Origin: JALYGJ01 sp036558545
GTDB lineage: Bacteria; Chloroflexota; Limnocylindria; Limnocylindrales; CSP1-4
DNA: 64,000 bases
Reading direction: 5' to 3'
NCBI GenBank assembly: GCA_036558545.1
Contig: DATBFJ010000028.1
Span: 1-64,000 of the forward strand
Each line of letters opens with the position of its first letter. Position 1 is the stretch's first letter. The notes beneath the pieces were generated by a model, which was given only the letters and a program-made list of their open reading frames with translations, did not search any database and had not been told where the DNA came from. This document shows positions 1-7,534 of the stretch, piece after piece. The position numbers and the translations under genes are program-made.

Positions 1-1
1 C

Positions 2-1717
2 GAGCTGACGGCAACTGATCGCAAGGCGGAGGTCGAAAGCTACCGCTTCGAGGCGCGGCGCAAGTCGGAGATCGATCGCCTGTCGACCGATCGCGAGAAG
101 ACCGGCGTCGCCCTGGGCAGCTTTGCCATCAACCCGATCAATAACGAGCGCATCCCGATCTGGATCGCCGACTACGTGCTGCTGGGCTACGGCACCGGCG
201 CGATCATGGCCGTGCCGGCGCACGACGAACGGGACTTCGCCTTTGCCCAGAAGTTCGGACTGCCGATCCGCCAGGTCATCGCGCCGCGTGGTCAGGCCGG
301 GGAGAGCGACGCCTCGGCCGCGTACGTGGCGCACAGCGCGAACGAGGTGCTCGTCAACTCTGGCGACTTCTCCGGCATGGCCGCGCCCGAAGGCGGTCGC
401 GCGATCACCTTCCAGCTGAAGCAGCAGGGCAAGGGCGATCTTGCCGTCACGTACCGGCTGCGCGACTGGCTGGTCAGCCGACAGCGTGGCTGGGGAGCGC
501 CGATCCCGGTCGTCTACTGCGAGGCAGATCCGTCGTGCGGCATGGTTCCCGTGCCATATGACGAGCTGCCCATCAAGCTGCCTGATGACATCGAGAAGTG
601 GCCGGCGCAGGGCAATCCGCTCGAGACGCACGAGGCGTGGAAGACCACTACGTGTCCAAAGTGCGGCGGTCCCGGCCGTCGCGAGACGGACACCATGGAC
701 ACGTTCGTCGACTCGTCCTGGTATTGGTGGCGCTACCTGTCGCTGGACCGCGACGACGTGCCTATCGATCGGCATCGCGATGACGTCTGGTGCGAGGTCC
801 AGCAGTACACGGGCGGCGCCGAGCATGCCGTTCTGCACCTGATGTACGCACGTTTCTGGGCCAAGGCGCTGAACGACCTTGGCATGATCCACGAGCGTGA
901 GCCGTGGCTGCGCCTGTTCAACCAGGGCCAGATTTTGGGCGCCGATGGCGAGCGCATGAGCAAGTCGCGCGGCAACGTCCAGGACCCTGACGAGCTGGTC
1001 GCGCGCTACGGAGCGGACACGGTTCGCCTGTTCCTGATGTTCATGGGGCCTTGGGACCAGGGTGGGCCGTGGAGTCCCACCGGGATCGACGGCATCCATC
1101 GCTTCCTGCGCCGCGTATGGACGGTGGCAACCGACCCGCGGGGTGTAGAGCCGGGCGACCCGGAGGGCGGCAAGCTACCCGCGGGTCAAACTGAGGGCGA
1201 GGTTGCCGATGCGCTGCGTCGCCAGGTCCATCGAACGCTCAAGAAGGTCAGCGACGACCACGCCGACTACCACTGGAACACGATGATCGCCGCGCTCATG
1301 GAGCTGACCAATCGGCTGATTCGGCTGCGCGGCACAGTCGTCGTGGACGAACCGGCGTGGGAGGAGACCATTCGGCTGCTGCTGCTGATGCTGGCGCCCA
1401 TTGCGCCGCACATCAGCGAGGAGCTGTGGAGTCGGCGTCTTGCCGCGACGGGCAAGGAATGGACGTCAATTCACAGCGAGACGTGGCCGCAGTTTGACGA
1501 GACGCTCATCGCTGAGGCAAACGTCGAGCTGCCGGTCCAGGTCAACGGCAAGCTGCGCGACCTGGTGTCCGTGCCCGCCGGTTTGTCCGAGATCGAGATC
1601 GAGCAGATCGTCATGGGACGGGACAAGATCCGCGCGGCCCTCGACGGCCAGGATGTCGTCCGCGTCATCCAGGTGCCCGGACGGCTGGTCAACGTGGTGG
1701 CCAAGCCGAAAGCGTGA
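2..1717 (+). CDS. leuS: Leucyl-tRNA synthetase, 3' part (5' end outside window)
   Basis: Charges tRNA-Leu with leucine in the cytoplasm. The reading frame is open from base 2, so the N-terminal HIGH-motif part lies upstream of the window. The visible part begins inside the CP1 editing domain: the stretch ending in AVPAHDERDFAFA, with the conserved Asp of the editing pocket, is at about 210-245. A zinc-binding-like CPKCGG and the DTFVDSSWY segment follow at about 650-725, the KMSKS loop (ERMSKSRGN) at about 950-980, then the anticodon-binding domain and the C-terminal domain ending at 1714. Its stop overlaps the start of the next gene by 4 nt (GTGA), so the two are probably co-transcribed. Family assignment is secure; only the extent is partial. 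Confidence 0.97.
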   Translation, partial: ELTATDRKAEVESYRFEARRKSEIDRLSTDREKTGVALGSFAINPINNERIPIWIADYVLLGYGTGAIMAVPAHDERDFAFAQKFGLPIRQVIAPRGQAGESDASAAYVAHSANEVLVNSGDFSGMAAPEGGRAITFQLKQQGKGDLAVTYRLRDWLVSRQRGWGAPIPVVYCEADPSCGMVPVPYDELPIKLPDDIEKWPAQGNPLETHEAWKTTTCPKCGGPGRRETDTMDTFVDSSWYWWRYLSLDRDDVPIDRHRDDVWCEVQQYTGGAEHAVLHLMYARFWAKALNDLGMIHEREPWLRLFNQGQILGADGERMSKSRGNVQDPDELVARYGADTVRLFLMFMGPWDQGGPWSPTGIDGIHRFLRRVWTVATDPRGVEPGDPEGGKLPAGQTEGEVADALRRQVHRTLKKVSDDHADYHWNTMIAALMELTNRLIRLRGTVVVDEPAWEETIRLLLLMLAPIAPHISEELWSRRLAATGKEWTSIHSETWPQFDETLIAEANVELPVQVNGKLRDLVSVPAGLSEIEIEQIVMGRDKIRAALDGQDVVRVIQVPGRLVNVVAKPKA

Positions 1718-2340
1718 GCGACGCCGACCCGCACCAAGTCGTGCGCGACGGCTACCAGGTCATCGCGCAGACCTACCACGAGGGCCGCGCATCCCGCGAG
1801 CAGGCCAACATCGATTGGCTCGACTCATTGCGTCCGCGGCTACCTCAGTCCGGTCGCGTCGTCGACCTGGGCTGCGGTGGCGGCGTGCCGGTCAGTCGGT
1901 ACTTCGCCAATCGCGGCTACGAGGTCGAGGGCTACGACCTGAGTCCCGCGATGCTCGATATCGCCCGGCGCGAGGTGCCGTCGGCAGTATTCCGTGAAGC
2001 ACGCATGGAGGATCTCGATCTGGAACCGGCCAGCATCGACCTGATCGTCAGCTTCTTCGCCATCATCCACGTTCCACGCGTTGAACATGCGGCGCTCTTC
2101 ACGAGCATGCATACGTGGCTGAAGCCAGGCGGCAAAGCGCTCCTCAGCCTTGGGTCAGGAGACAACCCCAGCGAGTACGACCCCGACTGGCATGGGGCGC
2201 CGATGAGCTGGTCGCATTTCGACGGCGACACCAACATGCGCCTGCTGCGCGAGGCGGGTTTCCAGATCGAGTGGTCGGAGATCGAGGAGTTCGGCGAGGG
2301 TGAGCGCCATTTGTTCGTGATCGCCGAGAGGCCGGCTTAG
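1714..2340 (+). CDS. Class I SAM-dependent methyltransferase
   Basis: A 208-residue Rossmann-fold methyltransferase. Motif I is VVDLGCGGGVPVSRYF at about residues 48-63, with an acidic residue ending strand beta2 (VEGYDLSPAML) and a motif IV-like region LDLIVSFFAIIHV. This is the UbiE/Methyltransf_11-type small-molecule methyltransferase fold; the substrate cannot be read from sequence. The GTG start sits in a GTGA overlap with leuS, which suggests translational coupling. Its TAG stop overlaps the TAA stop of the convergent CGNR gene inside the tetranucleotide TTAG (2337-2340). Confidence 0.85.
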   Translation: MSDADPHQVVRDGYQVIAQTYHEGRASREQANIDWLDSLRPRLPQSGRVVDLGCGGGVPVSRYFANRGYEVEGYDLSPAMLDIARREVPSAVFREARMEDLDLEPASIDLIVSFFAIIHVPRVEHAALFTSMHTWLKPGGKALLSLGSGDNPSEYDPDWHGAPMSWSHFDGDTNMRLLREAGFQIEWSEIEEFGEGERHLFVIAERPA

Positions 2341-3032
2341 CCCAGCGGCAGTTGCGCCTCCGGTGGCGACTCTGCCTTCTGCTTCTGCCGTTCGCGATGG
2401 CGGGCAGCCTTGGCACGGTTGCCACAGCTCGACATGTCGCACCACTTTCGCCGGCCCGCCGGCGAGTTGTCGCGGAATACCCAGCGGCACTCGTCGTTGG
2501 CGCACACCCGGAGCCGTTCCTTGTCGTCCTGGGTCAGCTCGCGCGCGACCGCCTCCGAGAGGCGGCTCAATGCGCCGTTGATCGGGTCACCGTCGTGTCG
2601 GTGGTCCAGCGAAACGCCGTCAGCGGCAGGAACGAGCTCGTAGACATATGGAGCCCGCAGCGCGCGATTGACCTCACGCAGCGCGGAGTCCGACGGTGGT
2701 CGCTTTTCGACGGCCGCGTCGAGCAGCTCGCGCAGCGCACTTCGCGTTTTCTGTACGCGCTGTAGCAGCCGCTCTGCAGCGGCCTGGTCGCCCGCAACCT
2801 CGGCATTGAGGGCCGCAGCCATATCGCTGTGGAGCAGCGAGTGCTGCTGGAACCACTGCACCGCGACGGTTGCGCTGGTCAGCTCGTCGTGCGGCAGGCC
2901 CTTTGAGTATTCGAGCGAGTTGACGAAGTCCAAGCCGTCCGCAAGCGATGCCTGATGACCGTGCCGGCCGTGCTCATCGAACTCGTTCGACGAGTGGTGA
3001 TGGCTCGGCGCAACAGTTAACAATGATTCCAT
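2337..3032 (-). CDS. CGNR zinc-finger (ABATE-type) putative transcriptional regulator
   Basis: A 231-residue protein with an N-terminal helical ABATE-like stress-sensing region (residues about 30-170) and a C-terminal CGNR zinc finger: RVCANDECRWVFRD, then RRKWCDMSSCGNRAKAARHR. It has two Cys pairs and the diagnostic C-G-N-R, followed by a basic helix. Members of this family are thought to be DNA-binding regulators. I chose the ATG at 3032 rather than the further upstream in-frame start at 3071, because the extra 13 residues are unlike the family and would run through the promoter region. There is no Shine-Dalgarno; a TTGCGC-N17-TACAAC promoter would start transcription only a few bases before the ATG. 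It faces the divergent small-protein operon and may regulate it (inference). Confidence 0.85.
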   Translation of the reverse strand: MESLLTVAPSHHHSSNEFDEHGRHGHQASLADGLDFVNSLEYSKGLPHDELTSATVAVQWFQQHSLLHSDMAAALNAEVAGDQAAAERLLQRVQKTRSALRELLDAAVEKRPPSDSALREVNRALRAPYVYELVPAADGVSLDHRHDGDPINGALSRLSEAVARELTQDDKERLRVCANDECRWVFRDNSPAGRRKWCDMSSCGNRAKAARHRERQKQKAESPPEAQLPLG

Positions 3033-3042
3033 GACGTAACTG

Positions 3043-3071
3043 GTTGTACACCATTGACAGGTTACGCGCAA
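3043..3071 (-). promoter_or_regulatory. Putative promoter of the CGNR regulator
   Basis: On the minus strand TTGCGC (3071-3066) and TACAAC (3048-3043) are spaced by 17 nt. The expected start point lies about 3-4 nt before the ATG at 3032, so the transcript would be nearly leaderless. It overlaps the opposite-strand promoter at 3054-3082, so RNA polymerase could occupy only one at a time. Confidence 0.4.
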
Positions 3072-3082
3072 GTGGCTACTAT
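3054..3082 (+). promoter_or_regulatory. Near-consensus sigma-70 promoter for the small-protein genes
   Basis: TTGACA (3054-3059), 17-nt spacer, TACTAT (3077-3082): the best match to the housekeeping promoter consensus that I noticed in this region. The predicted start is about 3089, which falls inside an inverted repeat CGGTTA-N5-TAACCG (3084-3100). The 5' leader to the first small gene at 3145 would be about 55 nt. Confidence 0.7.
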
Positions 3083-3083
3083 T

Positions 3084-3126
3084 CGGTTATCAAGTAACCG
3101 ATTAAAGCAGATCTAGCAGTTACTGC
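3084..3126. promoter_or_regulatory. Inverted repeats around the transcription start (putative operators)
   Basis: CGGTTA-N5-TAACCG at 3084-3100 straddles the predicted +1. The 11-nt palindrome GCAGTTACTGC lies at 3116-3126. Further GTTAC/GTAAC elements occur at 3036-3040 and 3061-3065. The density of one pentamer in about 90 bp between two divergent genes is what an operator region looks like; the regulator is not shown, but the adjacent CGNR protein is the obvious candidate. Confidence 0.4.
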
Positions 3127-3144
3127 GGAAGGAGGAACGGGCCC

Positions 3145-3288
3145 GTGTGGTACCAGTCACAGCTCTTGCTCAAAGACCGTCAGGAGCAAATCGAGCGCCA
3201 GGTCGAAGAGGCCCGGATGCATCGCACAGCCGGACGCAATCGAGTTCCGGCAAAGCCTTCACGAATTCGGTTTCTGGGCCGGAGGTAA
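3145..3288 (+). CDS. Small basic protein, 47 aa, function unknown
   Basis: GTG start with a strong Shine-Dalgarno AAGGAGG (3129-3135) 9 nt upstream, and a TAA stop at 3286. The product is 47 residues. The N-terminal half is a predicted amphipathic helix rich in Gln, Glu and Arg (KDRQEQIERQVEEARMHR), and the C-terminus is strongly basic and ends FLGRR. It lies about 55 nt downstream of a near-consensus promoter. The Shine-Dalgarno GGAGG of the next small gene overlaps its last codons, so the two are translationally coupled. The coding call rests on promoter, ribosome site and coupling; I do not recognise the family. Confidence 0.6.
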   Translation: MWYQSQLLLKDRQEQIERQVEEARMHRTAGRNRVPAKPSRIRFLGRR

Positions 3289-3294
3289 GGAACA

Positions 3295-3420
3295 GTGGAC
3301 GCGATCTTGATCTTATTGGTGATCCTGGGATCTCTCGCAGGGTTGGCAGCTGCAGCCGGTAGCTTCGGCGTTGACTCGCGCGATCTCGATCCCTATGGGC
3401 CGATCGAGCACCATTCTTGA
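3295..3420 (+). CDS. Small single-pass membrane protein, 41 aa
   Basis: GTG start at 3295 with GGAGG at 3281-3285, which overlaps the end of the preceding small gene; stop at 3418-3420. The product has one hydrophobic helix from about residue 3 to 22 (AILILLVILGSLAGLAAAAG), then a polar tail with GVDSRD and a His-His near the C-terminus. It has no recognisable family. Co-expression with the 47-aa basic protein upstream suggests the two act together, for example a soluble helix and a membrane anchor (inference). Confidence 0.6.
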   Translation: MDAILILLVILGSLAGLAAAAGSFGVDSRDLDPYGPIEHHS

Positions 3421-3444
3421 CAGACCGACAAAGACGGGCACAAT
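3417..3444 (+). promoter_or_regulatory. Promoter for the 39-aa membrane protein (leaderless type)
   Basis: TTGACA (3417-3422), 16-nt spacer, CACAAT (3439-3444), then 7 nt to the ATG at 3452. The -35 box overlaps the stop codon of the upstream small gene. The spacing of -10 to start codon matches the leaderless arrangement seen at other genes in this window. Confidence 0.5.
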
Positions 3445-3451
3445 CGCGCTT

Positions 3452-3571
3452 ATGGGTAGGCTGCTGGTCGCTGTGGCGTTGCTCTTACTGGCATTCATCG
3501 TCCTTGCCTATTGGGCAAGCCCGACGCAAACCGCACTGACTGACCCGATCCCCAGCGGCCCGTTGAAATAA
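3452..3571 (+). CDS. Small single-pass membrane protein, 39 aa
   Basis: ATG start with no ribosome site but a TTGACA-N16-CACAAT promoter ending 7 nt before it, the pattern of a leaderless mRNA. The product has one hydrophobic helix (residues about 3-22) with a Trp at its outer edge, then a short Thr/Pro-rich tail. It ends just before the hairpin at 3577. A longer in-frame reading from 3371 exists, but its extra residues are basic and not membrane-like, and it would run through the promoter. Function unknown. Confidence 0.5.
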   Translation: MGRLLVAVALLLLAFIVLAYWASPTQTALTDPIPSGPLK

Positions 3572-3576
3572 ACAAA

Positions 3577-3606
3577 AAACCCCTGCCGAAGGCGGGGGTT
3601 TATTTG
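3577..3606. terminator. Bidirectional intrinsic terminator
   Basis: An 11-bp stem (3577-3587 with 3591-3601, one G-T pair) closes a GAA loop. On the plus strand the tail is TTTATTT-like. On the minus strand the tail is stronger, a run of six T after the stem. It ends the small-protein operon on the plus strand and also sits directly behind the minus-strand reading frame ending at 3600. Confidence 0.75.
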
Positions 3607-3716
3607 CTGGTCGCTAACTCGCAGGTGCTGATTGTTCCAGCGATCGAGGCGTTGCCGCTACCGTCGGTAGTGAAACTGGCCCGCCTGAGGCTCCCGGGCA
3701 CGTTAATCATGCTCAT
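3600..3716 (-). pseudogene. Possible C-terminal remnant of a secreted beta-rich protein
   Basis: A minus-strand frame of 38 codons (ATG at 3716) ends with TAA exactly at the strong minus-strand side of the terminator. The residues (INVPGSLRRASFTTDGSGNASIAG, read from positions 4 on) are Gly/Ser/Thr-rich and resemble the end of an extracellular beta-sandwich protein rather than a whole small protein. No Shine-Dalgarno precedes either ATG, and the frame is closed by TGA nine codons further upstream. The rest of 3717-3765 holds no gene I can support. This is most likely what is left of a decayed gene. Confidence 0.3.
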
Positions 3717-3765
3717 GGAGTACAGGTACGCCCGCTGTCAACATCGGTATGCCTCCTCGCCGTGT

Positions 3766-3794
3766 TTTTCACGCACTGGCGGTTGCTCTAGGCT
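3766..3794 (+). promoter_or_regulatory. Leaderless-type promoter of the LLM gene
   Basis: TTTTCA (3766-3771), 17-nt spacer, TAGGCT (3789-3794), then 6 nt to the GTG at 3801. The close spacing of the -10 to the start codon and the absence of a ribosome site favour the GTG at 3801 over the ATG at 3804. Confidence 0.5.
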
Positions 3795-3800
3795 CCCTCC

Positions 3801-4772
3801 GTGATGAACGATGAACTGCGCTTTGGGGCTCTGTGCTGGAACCAGTACTCCGATTGGTCGAGTTTTCTAGAGGCAGGCAAGGGAGCCGAGCGAGCCGGCT
3901 ACTACTCGCTGTGGACGTGGGATCACCTTTATCCGATCGTCGGCTCTGAGCGGGGCCCGATGTTTGAGGGTTACATGACCCTCGCCGCCTGGGCGATGTC
4001 GACCGAGCGCGTGCGCCTTGGGTTGATGGTCGGCGCGAATCCGTACCGCAACCCCGCGCTCGTGGCAAAGATGGTCACGGTGCTCGACCACATGAGCAAC
4101 GGCCGTATGTACCTTGGCATCGGCTCTGCCTGGGACGAGTCAGAAGCCAGGGCGTTCGGCATCGACATGGGCGAATCGCCGGGAGAGCGGTTGCGCTGGC
4201 TGCGCGAGGCGCTGCCGGTGATGCGCGCCATGCTCCACGACGAGGAGCCCTCTGCGAGCGGACCGCACTACGCGATGGATGGCGTCCGTAACGACCCGCC
4301 GCCGGTGCAGTCTGCGCTGCCGATCATCGTCGGCGGCGGGGGTGAGCAGGTCACGCTCCGTCTCGTCGCGCGCTACGCCGACGCGTGCAACATTGGCTAT
4401 GCCAATGGCATCGAGGCGTTCAAGCGCAAAGAGGCGGCGCTGCGCAGGCACTGCGAGGAAGTCGGCCGTGACGAACGTGAGATCGAGCGGACGGTGAACA
4501 TCGGGCCCGTGCTCATCCGCGATTCGGAGAAGGACGCGCTGCGTGTCCTCGAGGACGTCTACGAGCACAACGGCAAGGCAGAGACGTGGGCCGGCAGACC
4601 GGCTTCGGCCCAGCCGGCTGGCTCGCCAGAGAAGATCGCAGAGCTGCTGGCGCCATACGTGGAAACTGGCTACCACCACGTGGTGATCGGTTTTCCGGCG
4701 CCGTACGACCAGGAAACCATGACCCGACTGATGACGGAGGTTCATCCAAAGCTCGCCGCCTCAGTTGGCTGA
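3801..4772 (+). CDS. LLM-class F420-dependent oxidoreductase
   Basis: A 323-residue TIM-barrel enzyme of the luciferase-like monooxygenase superfamily, F420-linked branch. Typical signatures are SLWTWDHL near residues 35-42, the run VRLGLMVGANPYRNPALVAK, and GRMYLGIGSAWDESEARAFG, where the cofactor site lies. Length is normal for the family. It probably catalyses hydride transfer between F420 and an unknown substrate. Its last codons overlap the TTG start of the downstream glycosylase gene, so the two may form an operon. The start is set by the TAGGCT box 6 nt upstream. Confidence 0.88.
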   Translation: MMNDELRFGALCWNQYSDWSSFLEAGKGAERAGYYSLWTWDHLYPIVGSERGPMFEGYMTLAAWAMSTERVRLGLMVGANPYRNPALVAKMVTVLDHMSNGRMYLGIGSAWDESEARAFGIDMGESPGERLRWLREALPVMRAMLHDEEPSASGPHYAMDGVRNDPPPVQSALPIIVGGGGEQVTLRLVARYADACNIGYANGIEAFKRKEAALRRHCEEVGRDEREIERTVNIGPVLIRDSEKDALRVLEDVYEHNGKAETWAGRPASAQPAGSPEKIAELLAPYVETGYHHVVIGFPAPYDQETMTRLMTEVHPKLAASVG

Positions 4773-5673
4773 GTTCGAGATCTCGCCAAGCGGCCGCTTC
4801 AGCCTGGCGGCCGCACAGGCCTTCGCTGGCGGCTTCCCGCCGGGAATTGGGGGCGGAGAGGTGAGCTCGACAAACATCTCGATGGCCTTCCCGGTGGAAG
4901 GCACCGATTCATCCGCCGCAGTCGACATCCGCCAGCGGGATGACGGCGTCGTTGTTGGTCGGACGGATGCTCCGTCATCGCTGCTCGACGCGGTTCGCAG
5001 GCAGGCGGCTCGTTCGTTGTCGCTCGATCACGATGGCACCGATTGGCCAGCCGTTGGCAAGCGCGACCCGGTGATCGGCCGTCTTCAGGAGGCGCACGAC
5101 TTCCTGCGACCGGTGTGCTTCTACTCGGCATACGAGGCGGCCTCATCGTTCGTCATTGGGCAGCGCATCTCGATGCGCCAGGGGGCCCGGGTCAAGAAGT
5201 GGCTGGGCGAGCAATTAGGCGATCGCCCCACGGTTGGTGGGCACGAGTTCGTCGCGTTTCCACCGCCGGCGCGCCTGCTGGAAGCGACGACGGTGCCCGG
5301 ACTTAACGAGAAGAAAATTGGCTGGCTGCATGGCATCGCCCGCGCCGCGATGGACGGGCGACTTGACACCGAACAGCTCCGCGCGATGCCGCGCGATGAC
5401 GCGCTTGCCGCGCTGCGCCAATTACCGGGAGTCGGGGAGTTCACCGCCGAGGCGGTGTGGCTACGCGGCTGTGGCGTGATCGACGAGCTGCCGTCGTCAG
5501 AGGAAGCGAGCTTGATGGCCGCGCGAGAGCTGTACCAACGAGCTGATCTGGATCGTGCCGGCCTCGTCGGCATCGCTGACGCGTGGCGTCCCTACCGCAT
5601 GTGGGCGACGGTCCTGCTGCGCGTGGGCTGGAACCGCGAGAAAGGGCCGCGCTCGTACCGGCAGGGCGGCTGA
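4765..5673 (+). CDS. AlkA-like DNA-3-methyladenine glycosylase (HhH-GPD), catalytic Asp altered
   Basis: A 302-residue protein of the AlkA type: an N-terminal mixed domain (residues 1-100), then a helical HhH-GPD core with the hairpin LPGVGEFTAEAVWLRG at about residues 219-234. Such enzymes remove alkylated purines from DNA. In AlkA the hairpin is followed after about ten residues by an Asp pair that holds the catalytic Asp. Here that region reads ELPSSEEASLM, with Glu in place of Asp. It may use Glu, bind lesions without excision, or have lost activity. Start is TTG at 4765, overlapping the LLM stop; no better start is present. Confidence 0.75.
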   Translation: MAEFEISPSGRFSLAAAQAFAGGFPPGIGGGEVSSTNISMAFPVEGTDSSAAVDIRQRDDGVVVGRTDAPSSLLDAVRRQAARSLSLDHDGTDWPAVGKRDPVIGRLQEAHDFLRPVCFYSAYEAASSFVIGQRISMRQGARVKKWLGEQLGDRPTVGGHEFVAFPPPARLLEATTVPGLNEKKIGWLHGIARAAMDGRLDTEQLRAMPRDDALAALRQLPGVGEFTAEAVWLRGCGVIDELPSSEEASLMAARELYQRADLDRAGLVGIADAWRPYRMWATVLLRVGWNREKGPRSYRQGG

Positions 5674-5685
5674 CTTACCGCTGAC

Positions 5686-7356
5686 CTAGCAGTGTGTGTC
5701 GTTGGCCGGGACCGTGCCGCCGACGAGGAAATCGTCCACGTTCTGGACGATGCACTGATTGCCCGATAGATAGGCGGTGTGGCCGTCGCCATCGCGCGTC
5801 AGCAGGACGCCGTTGTCCAGAGTCTTTGCCAGCTCTTGCGCCCAGACCAACGGCGTCGCCGGGTCGCGCGTCGTACCGACCACGAGAATGGGTGGCGTAC
5901 CGGGCGCGGTGTAGTCGGGCGGCGTGAGCGCCGTCTTCTCGGGCCAATCGCCGCAGCCCATGTCCGCCATGCCGTAGACGATGTCGCCGAAGATCGGCGA
6001 GTCCGCGACGAATTTCGACTCGGAAATCTGGGTCGCCCCGCCGGCGACTTCCTGGTCGAGGCAGTTGATCGCCGTGTTCGCCTGGATCAGGTTGGTGATG
6101 TACTGCCCACCGGAACGACCGAAGTAGTCATCCGACAGAGCCAGCATTTGCTGGCCGCTGCCGTCGAACGCGGCGGCAAGCGCCGCCGTCAGAGACGGCC
6201 ACGATTGCGGGCTGTACATGGTGTCAACGATCCCGTAGAAGGCGAGTGATTGGGTCAACGGCCGTGCCGAGTCACCAGTCGGCAACGGGTCCCGGTCGAC
6301 ACTGGTCAACAGGTCGCGGATCTTCGTCGAGGCGTCGCTGACGCTCGAACCCAACGGGCATGAGGGTTGTCTGATGCAGTCCTTGATGTACGCGGTCACA
6401 GCGGTCTGAAAACCCTGGGTCTGACCCTCCGAAACCTGCATTCCGCTCAAGCTGGGCATGAGCGCGCCGTCAAGCACGAAGCGATCGACCTTGTCCGGAA
6501 AGAGCGCGGCGTAGGTAGTGCCAAGGAACGTGCCATAGGAGAAGCCGAAGTAGTCGAGCTTGTCGTCGCCGAGAACCGCTCTGAGCACGTCGATGTCCTT
6601 GGCCGCCTCGATGGTCGTGACGTGGCTTGCGAGTAGGCCCGAGTTGGCCGCACACGCGGCGCCCTGGGCCTCAACCAGGTCGATTCCCTGCTGGCGCTCA
6701 GCAGGGTTGTCCGGCGTTGGGTCGATGGCATTCAACTTGTCGAGGTCAGCCGTGTCCAGGCACACGAGCGGGTCGCTCTTACCCGTCCCACGCGGATCAA
6801 AGCCGACAATGTCGTACGTTCCGGCGAGCGTGGGCGCGACCTGCGCCAGGTACGCGGCGAAGCCGATGCCCGCTGAGCCCGGACCGCCGGGATTGACAAA
6901 CAGGTCTCCGCGCGGCGCGCTTGCCGTCTCGAAGCGAGCGACCGCTATGGCGGTTGTGCCCGCGCTTGGGTTGTCGTAATCGGTGGGAACGTAGATCGTC
7001 GCGCATTCGGCGATGGCGCCCGATGGAGTGCAGCGTGACCAGTCAGCGGTTTGGCTGTACGCCTCGTCCACAGACGTGAACACCGGGCGCGTCCCGCTGA
7101 CTGAAGCCGAGGGCGCCGGTGTGCCCGGCGAAGGTGATGGAGTGGCTGGAGGCAGCGAGCTTGACGGCGTCGCAGTCGGGTTCGGCGTGGGCGTGGCCGT
7201 GGCTCGCGCAGCAGTGGGAGACGGCGTCGGTTGGGCTTGACCGGTCGCCGCTGCCGTTGGAATCGGGCTCGACGTCGGCGCAATCGAGATGCAGCCCTGC
7301 ACGATCGTCGCTGACACCAGGGCGACGGCCATCGCTTGTCGACGAAAACGAGTCAC
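5686..7356 (-). CDS. Secreted lipoprotein alpha/beta-hydrolase, peptidase S33 (tripeptidyl aminopeptidase-like)
   Basis: A 556-residue exported hydrolase. The N-terminus has a lipoprotein signal with lipobox IVQGC around residue 22, followed by a long Pro/Thr/Ser-rich linker to about residue 90. The hydrolase domain carries the oxyanion-hole motif NPGGPGSAG, the nucleophile elbow GFSYG at about residue 268, the catalytic Asp in TTRDPATP near 492, and the His in DGDGHTAY near 523. The C-terminal TAP-like region is present. It likely trims peptides outside the membrane. GTG start; TACGAT ends 7 nt upstream and no ribosome site is seen, so the mRNA is probably leaderless. Confidence 0.88.
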   Translation of the reverse strand: MTRFRRQAMAVALVSATIVQGCISIAPTSSPIPTAAATGQAQPTPSPTAARATATPTPNPTATPSSSLPPATPSPSPGTPAPSASVSGTRPVFTSVDEAYSQTADWSRCTPSGAIAECATIYVPTDYDNPSAGTTAIAVARFETASAPRGDLFVNPGGPGSAGIGFAAYLAQVAPTLAGTYDIVGFDPRGTGKSDPLVCLDTADLDKLNAIDPTPDNPAERQQGIDLVEAQGAACAANSGLLASHVTTIEAAKDIDVLRAVLGDDKLDYFGFSYGTFLGTTYAALFPDKVDRFVLDGALMPSLSGMQVSEGQTQGFQTAVTAYIKDCIRQPSCPLGSSVSDASTKIRDLLTSVDRDPLPTGDSARPLTQSLAFYGIVDTMYSPQSWPSLTAALAAAFDGSGQQMLALSDDYFGRSGGQYITNLIQANTAINCLDQEVAGGATQISESKFVADSPIFGDIVYGMADMGCGDWPEKTALTPPDYTAPGTPPILVVGTTRDPATPLVWAQELAKTLDNGVLLTRDGDGHTAYLSGNQCIVQNVDDFLVGGTVPANDTHC

Positions 7357-7363
7357 GCAAGTG

Positions 7364-7369
7364 ATCGTA
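7364..7369 (-). promoter_or_regulatory. -10 box of leaderless S33 peptidase gene
   Basis: TACGAT on the minus strand (7369-7364), 7 nt before the GTG at 7356. No good -35 is visible 16-18 nt further upstream. Confidence 0.4.
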
Positions 7370-7534
7370 GGGGCAGTTGTTGCCAGATCGCTGAGAGAAA
7401 TAAGTCCCCAATAAGTAGCAATTCATAAAGTTTTGGCCTCGCCTGCGCGACCGCCTGAAGTGCCCCGGGTGGTTGGCAGGCGAGAAGCGCTGCCTGATTT
7501 ACAGACCCGCCACGCGCCCGCCAGGGAGCAAGAC

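Noticed and set aside
13..419. Overlapping open frame on the plus strand inside leuS
   Set aside because: Arg/Ser-rich shadow of the leuS frame; no domain or ribosome site.
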